Source: Smittium culicis
Lineage: Eukaryota; Kickxellomycota; Harpellomycetes; Harpellales; Legeriomycetaceae
Length of the DNA: 64,000 bases
NCBI GenBank assembly: GCA_001970855.1
Contig: LSSN01000086.1
Location: 1 to 64,000 of the forward strand
Direction: 5' to 3'
Of this stretch, positions 34,073-47,660 are shown piece after piece. Made by a program: the position numbers and the translations under genes. The notes beneath the pieces were generated by a model. That model made no database searches, was not told where the DNA came from, and worked only from the letters and a program-made list of their open reading frames with translations. Every line of letters begins with the position of its first letter. The stretch's first letter is position 1.

Positions 34073-34759
34073 TAGTTTATTTTTATATTTAATTACTAAA
34101 ACCAATAGAATATTTCACACATTAAGCCAATAAGCTATTCCAACTCATAATTATAAGTTATTTTTCTTAGAGTAAGCGCTCTGCATCCCTAAATTATTTA
34201 TAAAATAAATTATTTCGCAGAATGGAACTATTACCTTTAAAATTTTTGTACTCATAAGTCTTAAATAATTTATAATTCATATTTTAGTATAAAATTGTAT
34301 ATATTAGCTGGTTCAGCCAAAAATTTTATCTGGTTCACAATAGAAAATTAAATTTATACTAAAAATAGTCCACCTCACATAAGAATCTCCCATAAAAGTC
34401 TCTAAAATTGAAAATAAATAATTTCACTCCAGCTTTTTTTATGCTACTTGTCAGCCTCCCTTCAAATAAATTTTTTTAAATAAAAATTTAGGGGTAAAAG
34501 TATTTTACACATGTAATAACCTATTGTGAAAATATTCATAAGTATATATTAACAGTAACAAAAATGAACTAAAGGTAAAATATCATTTTTAATTGCACTA
34601 GAATAAAAATATATATTTGAAAAAAAAAATAAAATAAAAAAAACCATCGAATCCAAAGGAAATTTTTCACTAATTATTTAATCATTAAGCTCGTTTTTAA
34701 AAACCAAAAATATACTTAATTACTTTTGTCTATATACGGTTTGACACTTGTATTAAATA

Positions 34760-35060
34760 TTTTTTTTTCACAGTTTATTAAAAAATATTTAAAAGTATAC
34801 AAAATACTATTAAAGAATATTTAAAATGTTAAAATCTAATATTCTAATGCTAAAAAATTCTCCAGCAAGCCTAACGGCTGCGCACCTAAAGGGAAATGAA
34901 ATCAATATACTAACCGAAAGATCCTTTCAGACATTGCTTTAAGTATTCTGGATGACTGAAGTTACAAGCAGTCATGGAATTAAGCTCGCTCCAACAAAAT
35001 TAAATTCGTTGAGAACATTGAGCACCTAGCCAGAGCTTACATCTAACGGATAACTTTTCT
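34760..35060 (-). mobile_element. LINE 3'-end fragment, minus strand
   Basis: Starts with the T run and TTTATTAAA terminal sequence typical of the LINE tails here (34760-34790). It continues through CGGCTGCGCACCTAAAGGGA and ACCGAAAGATCC (34876-34926, shared with the retroposon at 15278-15498) to GAGCTTACATCTAACGG near 35035, which is shared with 48726-48890. Non-coding and 5'-truncated. Confidence 0.65.
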
Positions 35061-36332
35061 ACCTCTCTTTTTTCTATACTATAAATAGAGTTAGAAAAAT
35101 TTAGAATTGCTCATTTTATCTGTTTTTTTTTGCTCTTATAGTTAGATAATTGCCCTTGCGCGCCGAATACTCATTAAAAATAAGGCCATTATTAGATTTT
35201 TTTTCGAAACATTAAAATATTTTAATTCTTATTTTAATATTTTATAGCTATTCAATAGATATAATTCAATATTCTTTGATACAATTGTAGATCAAATAAT
35301 CCTGGATTAATTATTAAATTCAAGTATAAATAATATTTTAAAAACATTTTTTATAACGACTATATGCTTAATAAAACAATCTTTTTCAAAATATCAATTC
35401 CCAAAAGTTTAATCATGCTTTTTAAAATTATTTTTAAAGTTGTGGCGTTCATTTAAAATCAAAAAATCAAAGCTAATAAATTTCAGTTGGATAAATGAAA
35501 GCTTTTTATTATAAATATTTAAATTTAAATGCTGAAATTAACATATAGACTTGATATAAAGTTCCTTATATTATCATTTTTATTTAACATTATGTATTTA
35601 TTATAATAAAAAAACACGTTTTTTTAAGAAAAAATCATTAAACAGAAAATTCTAAACTAAAGATATAGACACTTTAATACTTATTGATAAAAACCGCTAT
35701 TAGAAGGTTATAATCGAGTTTACCAGAAAATCAAAATTACATTTTTAAATAAATAAATTGAATCATCGTCGATAATATCTTCTATATCGATATTAATAAA
35801 TTGATTACAGCTTTTTAGTTATATATAATAGCTTAAGCACTAAAATTTCAGTACAAGATCATAAAAAAAACGAATTTCTATTTTTTGCTTCAATAAGTAA
35901 TAAGTTTTCTTTTTTTTTTTTTACGAAAAGAATTATTAATTGAAATAAAAAAAATCTTCTTAATAAAAAAATATAGATTTGATTTTTATAAATCTATATA
36001 CTAATAGACATGGAAGATGATCAATTAAAAATTTAAATGAAACCTAGATAGAAAGGTATACACCATACACATTTAAAAACACAACTTTATTCATATATTA
36101 TGTATATGAAAGCTATAACTGATTAGGGCATTAAATATTGAAACTTTGAGTAAAATATTAAACCTTGACATAAAATTTTACACTAAAAATTTTAAAGTAT
36201 TGGCTTTTATTTCGCTTAGAATATGATTTGTATATAAAAACTCATTTATATAATATAAACTTCCAATGAGAATAATATACATTTTATTTCTTATATTATC
36301 TTAGAATAAAGTATATATTCTATTTTATAGGA

Positions 36333-37103
36333 TTAATCTATGTTTAAATAGAGATAAAAATATCTTGAGTAAGTTTTACCAATATTAGATAATTCAGTTA
36401 CTTTTTCCTTGAAATTTTTGAAATTTTTATTTATGAAATCGTAATCAAATTTCCTGCTACACTTATCAGACTTATAGCAATTCTTTGTATCTTTTAGAGA
36501 AAGATAAATTTCATCAAACTTATTTCCTGTTACCTTAACAATTTCGTAAATTTTAGTTAAATTATTAGAAAATCGATATCCCTTCGACTCAAATTTTTTT
36601 AATATCTCAGCAAAATTTAAAAAATGTTTAATGGAATTTTTTCTTCTATCATTAACATATTTTTTTGCCTCGCTTATATCACAAGTAAATTCGAATAATT
36701 TTTCTCTATTTTGGCTGTTTGTTTGAAAATAACATGAATTAAAATTTTTACCGATTGTGCAGATATTTTTAAGGGAATAATGGGTTAATATTTGGTTACC
36801 ATCTTGTATAATCTCCCAAGAAGTGGACAAAGAGTTGAAAAAAATATCATTTATACTTATAGAGATCTCTTCATATTTACATTTATACGAACTTCCGTTA
36901 TGAAGAGACATTGGTAGTCGAGTTGGTTCAGGACCATTGTTAAATAAGCTCCATAAATACTTTTTGTAATCCACACTATTCACGCACACAGACATTCCTT
37001 CGATGTATTTATTTTCGATTAAAAATCCATAATCATAAGGAGTAGCTAAAACATTTAACATGAAAACAGATATTATTTTTATAGCTATAGTAATTGCTCG
37101 CAT
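36333..37103 (-). CDS. Secreted Cys-containing protein, unknown function
   Basis: Uninterrupted 256-residue frame with an N-terminal signal peptide (MRAITIAIKIISVFMLNVLA, cleavage near ATP). The mature protein is Lys/Asn/Ser-rich with no membrane segment and cysteines at roughly 40, 74, 114, 123, 140, 208 and 214; an odd count is possible if one is free. Its N-terminal half lines up with the protein at 4864-5769: CVNSVDYKKYL against CVDVDLYKDSL, a cysteine followed 40-41 residues later by LKxxC, then NSC against LSC, with a DI near the same offset. Identity is low, so common ancestry is an inference. A TATA-like box lies about 130 bp upstream (37232-37238, minus). No known domain recognised; candidate secreted effector or lineage-specific protein. 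Confidence 0.75.
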   Translation of the reverse strand: MRAITIAIKIISVFMLNVLATPYDYGFLIENKYIEGMSVCVNSVDYKKYLWSLFNNGPEPTRLPMSLHNGSSYKCKYEEISISINDIFFNSLSTSWEIIQDGNQILTHYSLKNICTIGKNFNSCYFQTNSQNREKLFEFTCDISEAKKYVNDRRKNSIKHFLNFAEILKKFESKGYRFSNNLTKIYEIVKVTGNKFDEIYLSLKDTKNCYKSDKCSRKFDYDFINKNFKNFKEKVTELSNIGKTYSRYFYLYLNID

Positions 37104-40100
37104 TTTCTATTGATGTAAAATTTGATATTTTTCTTTACTCAGTTTTTTTTTAAACCTTGGTATATTCTGTGAATAAATTTATCCTGTTTAAAAAAAAATA
37201 GTCGGAATTGAGGGTTTAAATACTTTTATTAATTTATATGCTATAAACTCAAAAGGCAATAAAGCTTATAGCTAAGTTAAAATTTCACTATTTTATGTAC
37301 TATTTTTTTATGATTATTCTATTTATTATAACTTGTATTTATTTTATTCTTTTGATTATAAAAATTTTTATAAAATCGCATTATGTTGCATTGCGTTAAC
37401 AAATAATAAATAATAAATAATAAACATAAAAATAAACAGAAAAGTATATTAATTTATATTTATACTAAATTTTTATATTAAAGGTTTAATTGTGAAAAAA
37501 ATTCGACAGAAAATTTATTAGCCTTCGTAATTAAATGAAATTAGCATACTTATAGAATTCATAAATTTACACTTTGAATTTTTTATCACTATTAAAAATT
37601 ATTATTCTAAACATTTATTAAAAATTTATACCAAAAATACTTTAAAGTTCATATAAAAATAACTAAAATTTCATTTATTATATCATAAACAAAATTCTAA
37701 TGATATAAAAAGTTAATATAAAAGGTATAGAATTCAATTTTATAAATAAAAATATAAAAATCTTCCAATTGAATGAAATAAATATTTATAAATTAAATTA
37801 TATGTACGTATTAATATATAAAAAAGATATATTCAAGAAATTTCGGTTTTTCTTTTATCGATAAATCTATGCGCTAATTTATGTATGAAAATGATTTTTT
37901 AATTCACTTTTTTCACAATAAAAATAGAATAAAATTTGATTCCATATGTGACAGTGTATGAAATTAAACTACCGAAAGTGCAAAAAAAAATTTATAGATT
38001 ATTTTCTAACTATAGTGCTTTTAAATTTTTGCAAAATTAAAATAATATATATATGTATATGTAGTAACTAAAATCAAATTCAACAAAGATAATTATACTG
38101 ATATTAATATATAAATTAAAAAATGTTTTTTGTATTTTTTTTCACAATATTTTCAATTAATATATATTATAATAAATAATAATCAAAGAAATATTTCAGT
38201 TTTTTTGAATTGGAAGGATTTTCAAGGTGAAAATAATTATTAGTTCTATTTAACTGCAAAAAAAAGGTGTTAATTAATTGATTATTTCAACCTAATATCT
38301 CGTATTTTAGGCTCTTGAATATAAATTTGGCTGTTTATATAATAATATTCCTAAAAATAATGCTAAAAAATTAAATAAATTCAGCTATATAGATATTATT
38401 AAAAAGGGTTTGAAAGTATTTACTAAGAAAATTATTTAAAATATCAACATTATATGTAAGATTATGATAGAAAGTATCTAAAAACTCAGAAAAAAAATTC
38501 CATAATTTTTGATACCATTATTTTTATCTTATTATTTATTCTTATTAATCTAATAAAAAAAGCTTTATTATTGGTATAAATTTTGAAATTTTTTATTATA
38601 TTTTATACAAATAAAATTTATTATTAAAAATTTATTTAACTTTATCGTTAAAAAATTATTAATAATTAGTAGTGACTTTATAATCAAACATTTGAATTAT
38701 TTTGACCATATTTATTGAAACTAGTTATTTTTATATATTATGAGATGTCCCAATTTTTATATTGAGATAATAGTGTTTTTTTACGGTATTTTTTCTCTTA
38801 CACATTCTTGATCTTACTATTTTTGTAAAATCGTATATAATTATATCAATTTTATTAAATAATTATTTCAAAAAAAAATTTTTTTTCAGTCTAATAAAAA
38901 TTACTGTTGTGAAAATGAATTCCTTAATCAAAGAAAAAACACTATTATTACATAAATTTGTATTTAGATAAGCAGAAAATATATTAATAATATATATATT
39001 ATTGATCCAAAATTTTATTGAATACCTATATCTAATATGAACATTAAATTTAAGATAGTATCACTAACAAGATTTTTTTTGATATAAAGTATCACTCCTT
39101 AGAAAAATCATCAACATAAAAATCCAGCTCTTTACTATTATTTGGTTAATTATATATAGATATAACAAAAATGCCAATTTAGAAACAGAAAATATTTAAG
39201 TCGAAAAAATAACTAATAAATAGTGTATTATTAATGAAGATTAAATCTAAAGGGTAAATATCAGAGCTAATAAATTTAAGAGACAGTTGACTAATCTATT
39301 AAAAAATTTTATTAATTAATATTTTTGAAATAATTTACCGTTTTTTGGATGTATAAATCGTGTTTTTGGAACTCAACATAATTGCATCTCAACCGGAAGT
39401 ATGTTAGCTTTTTAGTATATAATGAACGAAAAAAGATATCCAGAGGTCAGGTATTTGAGAGAAAGTACATCTAGAAAAATAATTATTCGATAAATTTAGT
39501 AAATTATTGGTTATTCAAAGTGTATGGCTTCTGAAATCGAAAGATATGGTTTCCATTTGTTTAAAATCTTATTTTAGGAGATTCGATCAAACCATTCCTA
39601 TATATGACTAGGAAAACATATTTTACAAATAATGATATATGAATGCTATAGCTATGAAATAAGTGAGATTAGATGGTTAAAATCTATTTTAATTAGCTTA
39701 ATTACAAGATAAATTTTAGTTTCAGTTGTCTAGTATACTTTAATTAGCCCCTGTGTGTAGAATAAAGTGTGGTATATCGATTTAAATATCTTTTGGAATA
39801 TATATATATGACATTCTATAATAATTAATTTTATACTAGAGCTGGATTATTTACTTTTTACAAAATTTATGTTTTTTGTACAATTGATCGTATATTTTTT
39901 AGTAATGATATCGCAACAATAAATTCTTATTATTAATAAAAAACCTTATCTAAAATTATATTATTAACTTTAGAATTTTAAGTGTTTGAAAGCTTTTGTT
40001 TTAAAATAATTTTTCTTGAATGAGATAATTATTTAGAATTCTAAATATAGCAATCATAAAAATAAAAAAATAATTTATAATTATAGCTTTACGATTTTAA

Positions 40101-43100
40101 AAAATTCTAAACCGAAATAGTATTAGCATTATTAAAATGATCGTCATAAATATTAATACTATTCATGATAAGTTTACATCAAAAAATTTCAATATATTAC
40201 AACAAACATATTAATAAAATAATTAAGTGTTTCAATAGCTAGAAATGCTTAATAATCAGTATTTTTCCTGAAAATATTTCTTTAGAAATTAAATACATAC
40301 TTTTTTATCAAATTTATCGTATTAATATAAAATTTATTAATACAATACCAGTTACAAGTTCTCGAAAAAATAATTAAAATTTTTCTCGATTAAAAAAAAA
40401 ACATAATTAATTAATGTTCATTAAAAAATTTTTAAACACAAAAAGCTCAAAAAATTTTCAAAATAATTTTACATAATTTAAAAATTAGAATAAATTTGCA
40501 TAGATTATTTTAATTTATAATATCTTGTAATCAATAAATAAATTGTAGATAAGTAATATATTTTCGATTTGATAATTTATTTTTTATTTTTTAGTGGTTT
40601 TAAATAATAAATGATCATATTAAAAATAATACCCATACTTTTTCCTTGCGTTAATTTTAGATTTTATTCTTATATTGATAATGAGCACAGCAATCATAAG
40701 ATTTTTCACTTATTTGGAGCTGATAAATCCAAGAGGCTGGTTTTTATATATAATTTTTGGAAATTATGTTTTCTTTTGCGTGGGTATCTGTTTCCCAAGA
40801 ATTTTAATACATTTACGTTAATTATTAATTATATATACTTTGAAATAAATTTTAGTAGTCGAAATGCATGAGTTTATGTGCTTAAGAATTTTCTGAGATT
40901 AAGTGAGGTTATGAGGAATTCTTCACTGTGGAGTCATTTCATATTTGGAAATCAGGATTAGCTAAGATGTTTTTTTTTGAGTTAAATTTTGGCCGATTAT
41001 ATCTATTTAGTTTAATTTTTTTGTATTTAATATCGGTAATAATTTTAGAAATCGTCTCTAATGTAATAAAACTGTGTTTAATAGTATTATATTTTTCATA
41101 ATATTGCTCTTTAAAATTTTTTATTAACACTCTAATATTTTATAACTTTAAAAAATAAAAAATAAAATTAGCATTAGCATTAAAAATTTCCAAAGAACCA
41201 GAAAAATGCTAAATTACATGTAAAAATAAAAAATTTTGACTTGGATCCTTCTGAGAAAATTTCAACTCAAAAATTAAGTACGTTTACATTTTAAAAATTC
41301 AGAAATTTCTATTAAACTCTTAATGAATATTTATTTATTAGATAATTTTAAAAAAAAAATTTTCTTGAACTTAATGCTGGCGTTTTATCAAGATAAAAGT
41401 TGTGTGATATACGATATTAAATATGAAACATCCAGTTCACAGAAGCGGAAAGATAATCCGAGAACCGCAACTTCATTCTGATAACACTCAATAAACAGTC
41501 TGTTATTGAAAATCTATACCGCTAGAAATAAAATATCTGATTGAAAATTATCTATAAAATAATTCACGAACATTTTTAATGATTCTATAGTTTTGCAAGA
41601 AAATAGAAGTTATATAGATGGGCCGGTATAATACCTAGAATATTCAAAAATAGAAATTTATCAAAAAAGTATCTAGAAAAATCCAGATTTGCAGTTATGA
41701 ATTAGTACTTTCTACCATTTCGGTCCGAAAAAAATCAAAAAAAGAGATTTAAGAGCTGATATGAGTTCTATATGCATAATTTTGAAAAAAATTTTAAGCG
41801 ACTTCGAAGCCTTTAAAATTCTGAAACATCAGCTACTGAAGAAATCAAGCAGATAACAGAATGAAAATAACCTATACATTAAGCCATATTGAAATTTAAA
41901 AAAATAGATCATGGTATAAAAATCATGCTTGAGTAACTTTAAAGGTAGTTATTGATAGTTATAACATGCTCTTATGAAAATTTCAGAATTCAAAGCGGTC
42001 CTGCAGAAATTGATGCAAAATTTTATTTCAAAAGTTTATATCGGATATGTATTTTACATTCAGTTATAAAAAAATCGAAATATGTTTGAAGTTTTAATAC
42101 TTTAACTACCTCTCCAAGATTAAATTCGTGATTTAATGTACTTTTCAGAATTATTTTCAGATTTAATGAAACATCAGTTGATGTGTCAATTTTATAATGC
42201 TCATATATAATTGGATTAGGTACACATATTATTGCACCAAGAACTATTATAGTTCATATTTTTCGATTTAGTTAGTGATTTAGATAAAAAAAAAACTCTA
42301 TTAATTTATTTGATTGATATCACAGAAAAAATCTAGAAAATGGATACTTTTTTATTTTTAATATTTTTTACTAATATTAGTTGTTATTTTTTAAAAATTA
42401 TTATAGTAATATCAAAAATATTTTATTTTAGATATATTTCCAAGATGGCTCTTGTGAGATTAATTATATGGTGATTTACTGGATATAATCCAGATTTTAT
42501 AATTTTTTGAGCTATCAATTATAGAGTGCGTTTAGCTAGCCAGGTCTCTATAGATTCCATCTCCAAATTATATCATGAGAACAAAACTATATATAGGATT
42601 AATCACCTCCTTTTAAAAGGGCCTACACATTAAATGTAAATTTGAAACATTAATTTTTTTTTTTTTAGTTTGAAATTTATCAAATTTTATCATTGCGAAT
42701 ACGTTTCTATTATTGCGAAAATTTACGAAAAAAGTATAAATGGTGACTAAATACACGATAATTATACAAAACCCGGCTAGGAGTGAAATTATTTCAGCAA
42801 TAAGACCTCGAAATCAGTCAATTAAAGCTCAAATATTGAAAATTATTTAATAATTTTTTGATTGTGACAGCACATCAGTATTTACTTACAATTTTTATAC
42901 AAAATAATAGTAATAATTAATGATAAAAAAAAAATTTTTTTTATATGGGATTTCCTAATATATTTCTTTTGAGAAATTTTGAATCTGGAACAGGTGATAG
43001 ATTTCTGTAAGTCATAAAAATGCAAATTTAGGATTATGAATTATATTAAATATTTTTCAAGCCTGGATTGCACCTATTGGCTCATGGATATTAACGAAAT

Positions 43101-46100
43101 CTTTTTATTAGAATATATATTTTACATTCAATTTACTTATTATGGTTAGCATTATGAATACACACTTTTTTAATTTGTAAAAATATTTATCAATAACCAA
43201 ATCATTATTTTATCTATTATTTTATGCTTTATAAAATAAAAATTGGTGTAATTATGAGACGGTTCGGAAGATATTTCTATTTTTACTAGCATAAGAATAA
43301 GATATTATAATATATATACGACTTATAGATAAACGCATCAGCATTAATGATTTAGATAAAACTATTCTCTTTAGTACCAGTCATTATTAAATTTTATTTC
43401 ACGCTTTTATGCTATTTTTATTCACTTAGTTTTATAATGAGTGTTAAAATGTGATATGTAGCTGAATGTATACTATTATCAAACATATGATCATAAAGAT
43501 CAATAAAAAGATCAATTATTATACTTATGTTTTTATAGTAATATCTGTGAAATTTTAAAAAAATCTTTGATATTTTTTTTATTGATGTTTAAAATTTCAT
43601 CTTATACAAATGCCATTTTGAATATATATTTTTATAAAATATAACAATTTATTCGAATTAAGATGAATTGTGATTATAAAAGATGTTCTTAGAGCAGTAT
43701 GGAAACAGCACTATCTCGCTTAGAATATATTCAATTAAGATTTAAGCATTGTGACCGACTTACCTGTGTACGCAAAGATACAATTAAGCCTTTTTTTAAA
43801 TTTTTTTTGCGCTTCGTTTTATATTTTAGTAATCATATTGTTAATTCGCCTATTTTGAACTAATTCCGTTTATTTAAATAATTTTCATATTTCATGGCTT
43901 TTTAATTCCAATAAATCTCTTAACGAATATTGTTCAAAGAAAATGTGGATTAATAAAATAGATAATTTTTGTAAATGGAATGCTTTGAAAAAAAAATATG
44001 ATAAACAATTTATAAATACTAATTTTAGAAAAAATTTATTAGAATAATACTTATTTGAGTTTATGAGAAGGTTATGATAGATCTAAGGGGTATACTGAGT
44101 TTTGGCGAATTTTTTTAGAAGGTCGATGTTTAGAAATAAACTGGATTGGTATATTTATAAAATTTTGGAATTTATCAGAGGAAAATGAGTTGGTTTAGGA
44201 TGAATATGGATCTTAAGCGTTTTTGATGTACGATGTAATATCCACCAACACAGAAAATTTTAACAAATTTTGATGTAAAAAGAATGTTTTTGTTTTTTCT
44301 CAGTTATTTTTTCAGCGCTTATTGATCACTATAAAATAGCCCACATTTCTGGATTGCCTAGTAAACTTTATAAATTAATAACTGTTTAGGATGAAGTAAG
44401 TACAATATTTTACATTTATTTAATTGGATATATAATATTACATATTAAAATAAATAATAAAATAATCCAAAGATAATAATTTCCAATAAACCAAATAATA
44501 ATTTTCTTAAAGGAATAGCCAGAAGGGTGAATAAGCCGTTTTTGTTAGTACTATGCTCTACAAGTGATTTCTTCTCTTCAATTCTACTTGTACCTCCACT
44601 AAAGCCTAGTCAAAACATAAGTTAAATGAAAAAGTTTCCCCTATAGTTTAAAATCGTAGTAGGTTAAATTGCTTTGAGCTATCTCGTATATTAAAATAGT
44701 TGATTATAAGAGTTAAATTTCTGAAAACTAAAGAGTTATTTTGAGGTTTTTTATTTCTTTTGGCAAAAAAAACCCACATAAATTTTAATAATATTTAGGC
44801 CTAATTATATTAAGAAAATTTTTTTTGAATGCGTGTATCTATCATTTGAAGAAGTTTAAAAATTTTTTTTTTTTGGCTTTAATCAAAGCTTAGTCAGTAT
44901 TTTTTAGATTACCTATTTCAATATTTGGCCAAAATTTCGTTGGTTACTCACGCGAGTTTTAAAAATTCCAACCCATCAGAAAGTATTAGCCCTATCCCAT
45001 CCAACACAGCATAAAAATAATTTATCGATTCGCTCATGATTTATAAGTAAACTATCTATTTAAAATTAAATCTATATTAGCCAAAAATTTTTTCTATGGA
45101 TTATAGGACTTTTTATTTGCTACAGTTTGGAGGATTTTTTTTATTAGAGATAGCACTACGCATAGAAAAGGTATAGCGTGATTAATAAATTAAAAAAAAT
45201 ATGGCGTAATTTGAGCGCAATTTAATACTACAGAGCCTTATAGTTATTTGATACTGGTAATTTTTTTTAGAATATGATTTTATTTTATTTAGATTTGGTG
45301 AAATAAATTAGAATGCAACATGCTAGTATATTGATAAAAATTAATTAGAGTTATTCCAGTAAAAAAATTAATTAGTTAATAATTTTGTACTGTTTTAAGA
45401 GTTACCAAAATGAGATGCTCTTTAGGAGTGAGTCACTAAATAGTGATAAGTGTAACGTCGTACGAAGCTTTATTGTTATAAAGCCAGTAACTAAAGCACA
45501 AAATACACTTAACCAATGGCTGATTCAAAGTGAAATTAGTAAGCATATAAATCGAAATACTATTTCGTTTTTGCAAACAATTATTTCAATTTTTAATGAT
45601 CGCACCAATAATATTAATCTGAAATAGAACAATCATTTTCTCAGGATATCCCAAATTGAAGTAATGTAATAACTTGATAATTTTTTTTTTATTTGCATAT
45701 CTCAGATATGTAAAAATTTAATAAAAGTCGCTTTAAACATCTCTAATTATTCATTAATTAAAATCATTAAAAAAAAATGGTAGAGATGTGACTACTCTTC
45801 GAAATAATCTCCGATATATTAGTGCGGTAGTATCTATGGTACAGGTATATTAAAATTTTCCCACCTGCCAGATTTGCTATTATTTTTGTTTGTCATTAGA
45901 AATTATCACCAAATATATTACATGTACAACCATTAATATTATTTAACTCGCTATAACAAATAAAATTCTTAGTAAAAAAGCGCCCGCTTTTTGTAATGAT
46001 ATCCTTATATAGAATTTCTAGTTTATTTTGAGGTTAAGGATAATATCGTCATAGCCTACTTTTGCTCAACTAGAAATAAATCTTAGAGGCAAAAAAAAAA

Positions 46101-46112
46101 GTAAAATAAAAT
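37104..46112. other. 9-kb AT-rich stretch without recognisable genes
   Basis: Very AT-rich on both strands with dense stops. Short frames at 40611-40871 (86 residues), 41130-40939 (minus, 63 residues) and 45385-45627 (80 residues, non-ATG start) carry no family signal and are not called. A possible coding remnant, MNEKRYPEVRYLREST, is readable near 39423 but ends after 23 residues. A CTCTTCGAAATAATCTCC word near 45797 recurs near 16430 and 16622, and reversed near 56680, suggesting another dispersed repeat family. Confidence 0.6.
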
Positions 46113-46119
46113 TATAAAA
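46113..46119 (+). promoter_or_regulatory. TATA-like box of the protease gene
   Basis: TATAAAA, 96 bp before the ATG at 46215. Confidence 0.4.
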
Positions 46120-46214
46120 CAAGATGGGTTTTCCCAAACTAAATCAATTCAACAACCATCTGTTCCGTAGTTTTATAATAATTAAATCATAAATTTAAGT
46201 GACATTTCTAATCA

Positions 46215-47660
46215 ATGATAAAGATAGCAATTTATTCGATTTTCATAGCTTCAGCTATATCTGCCGGAATTCGCACTCAACCATCGCGTAAACCAAGAAT
46301 AGTGGGGGGTACATACGCTGAAATTTCTGAATTCCCATATATCGTTGCAGAAGACATTGCAGTTGCTGATTCATTTGGGTTTTGTGGTGGATCGCTCATA
46401 ACAAGCAAACACGTTATCACAGCGGCTCATTGTGTCTATGCTGGTGAGTCAACCCCAGTTACTGCTAATAGTTTCAGTATCGGTTATGGTGAAGTTGACC
46501 TATATAAATATCCACAAGTCAATCCCAATGTTAAATCGTATACTTTACATCCTGACTATAAAAATGACGATTCCAATAAGAATGATATAGCAGTACTTGA
46601 ATTGATAGAGCCTGTGGATATGTCTGTTACTTCATTTGGAAAAATATACGACTTGCCAGTAACTGATGGATTGGTAACAACTGCTGCAGGGTGGGGAGAT
46701 ACTGAAGGAGCTCCCGATTATTTTCTAAAAAGAACTGATCTCATTGTTACATCTGTCAATAACTGCACAAGATACAATAAATACTGGAACGGGAACAATG
46801 GACTCACAGTTTGTGTTGAATCTGATGGTATCACAGCTACATGTTTTGGAGACTCTGGAGGTCCTCTTTCATTGTCAAACTTACCAGGAGCTCCTATAGT
46901 CGGAATTACCAGTTTTTTTCAAGCTCATTCTTTCAGAGGGCTCAAATGCAGCTCCCCAGAGAATACTAGTTTTTTTACTCATGTTTTTGATCATATTGAT
47001 TTCATTTCTGAAAGCATTGGTGTACCAAAAGAGCTACTTTTATACTCAACAGAAGGTACTTTAGAAGAAAAGGATTTGGCCATTCAGAAAATAACTGGAT
47101 TTAAAAGAGGCTCTGAAGCTCCACCAGAAGAAATCTCATCATCTAGCAGCTCTGAATCTTCATCCGAATCTAGCACCGAGTCTTCATCCGAATGCAAAAG
47201 CGCTTCAGAGTACCAAGATCTCGTAATTACCTCATCAACAAGTAATAAAATGTACGATTTAAATAACCCGATTTTATTACCTTGCCCAGGTAATGACTTC
47301 CAATTCGATTTTGAAGTTGAGTCTGATTATGATACGTATGTAGCTTTTACTGACCAAGGAGGCTACTATAGCTCAGTTGGAATAACGGAAACATTAATTG
47401 GACATGTTTCTGGATCATTTACAAAATTCTCAGGAAAGAAATTTCTATCTGCTTCAAAGAGAGCCTCTATTAACAAGCGTACTAAAAATGTTGTATCAAT
47501 TAATTTGACTGGCCAAACTCTAAAGTTTTATGTAGATGGTTTGCTTAAATTCCAAACATCTAAAAACAAAAACATCATAACCCAGCTCTACCTAGCTCCA
47601 TTTAAAGGAAAAGCAACATACAGCTTAATAACATCAAAGTGTGTAAATGCTGTCTGCTAA
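46215..47660 (+). CDS. Secreted S1-family serine protease with C-terminal beta domain
   Basis: Secreted endopeptidase of the chymotrypsin fold, 481 residues. Signal peptide about 1-17, short pro-segment ending KPR|IVGG (Ile29), so activation needs cleavage after Arg. Catalytic triad: His72 in TAAHC, Asp124 in NDIAVLEL, Ser214 in GDSGGP. Cys57-Cys73, Cys184-Cys200 and Cys210-Cys245 match the conserved disulphides. The S1-pocket base (chymotrypsin 189) is Ala208 rather than the trypsin Asp, and the 216 position is Phe235 instead of Gly, so trypsin specificity is unlikely. A Ser/Glu linker (about 305-330) leads to a beta-rich tail (about 331-481) reminiscent of the farnesoic-acid-O-methyltransferase-like (Methyltransf_FA) domain found in animal lectin-like proteins; that match is tentative. 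Single exon. Confidence 0.93.
   Translation: MIKIAIYSIFIASAISAGIRTQPSRKPRIVGGTYAEISEFPYIVAEDIAVADSFGFCGGSLITSKHVITAAHCVYAGESTPVTANSFSIGYGEVDLYKYPQVNPNVKSYTLHPDYKNDDSNKNDIAVLELIEPVDMSVTSFGKIYDLPVTDGLVTTAAGWGDTEGAPDYFLKRTDLIVTSVNNCTRYNKYWNGNNGLTVCVESDGITATCFGDSGGPLSLSNLPGAPIVGITSFFQAHSFRGLKCSSPENTSFFTHVFDHIDFISESIGVPKELLLYSTEGTLEEKDLAIQKITGFKRGSEAPPEEISSSSSSESSSESSTESSSECKSASEYQDLVITSSTSNKMYDLNNPILLPCPGNDFQFDFEVESDYDTYVAFTDQGGYYSSVGITETLIGHVSGSFTKFSGKKFLSASKRASINKRTKNVVSINLTGQTLKFYVDGLLKFQTSKNKNIITQLYLAPFKGKATYSLITSKCVNAVC

Larger units (their letters stand above)
33609..36332. other. Intergenic, repeats only
   Basis: Low-complexity AT sequence upstream of UTP14 and downstream of the minus-strand secreted-protein gene. 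Contains an 11-bp inverted repeat pair (33979 and 34062), a MITE-like end AAGAATCTCCCATA near 34380 and a LINE tail (34760-35060). No gene seen. Confidence 0.65.

Noticed and set aside
45385..45627. 80-residue open frame starting at TTG
   Set aside because: Non-ATG start and no family signal; isolated in AT-rich DNA.
37104..46112. tRNA, rRNA or CRISPR-like content in the large gene-free stretches
   Set aside because: Reading for tRNA B-box-like GGTTCGA words, rRNA-like GC-rich blocks and regular spacer arrays gave nothing convincing; a covariance-model scan would be needed to exclude small RNAs.
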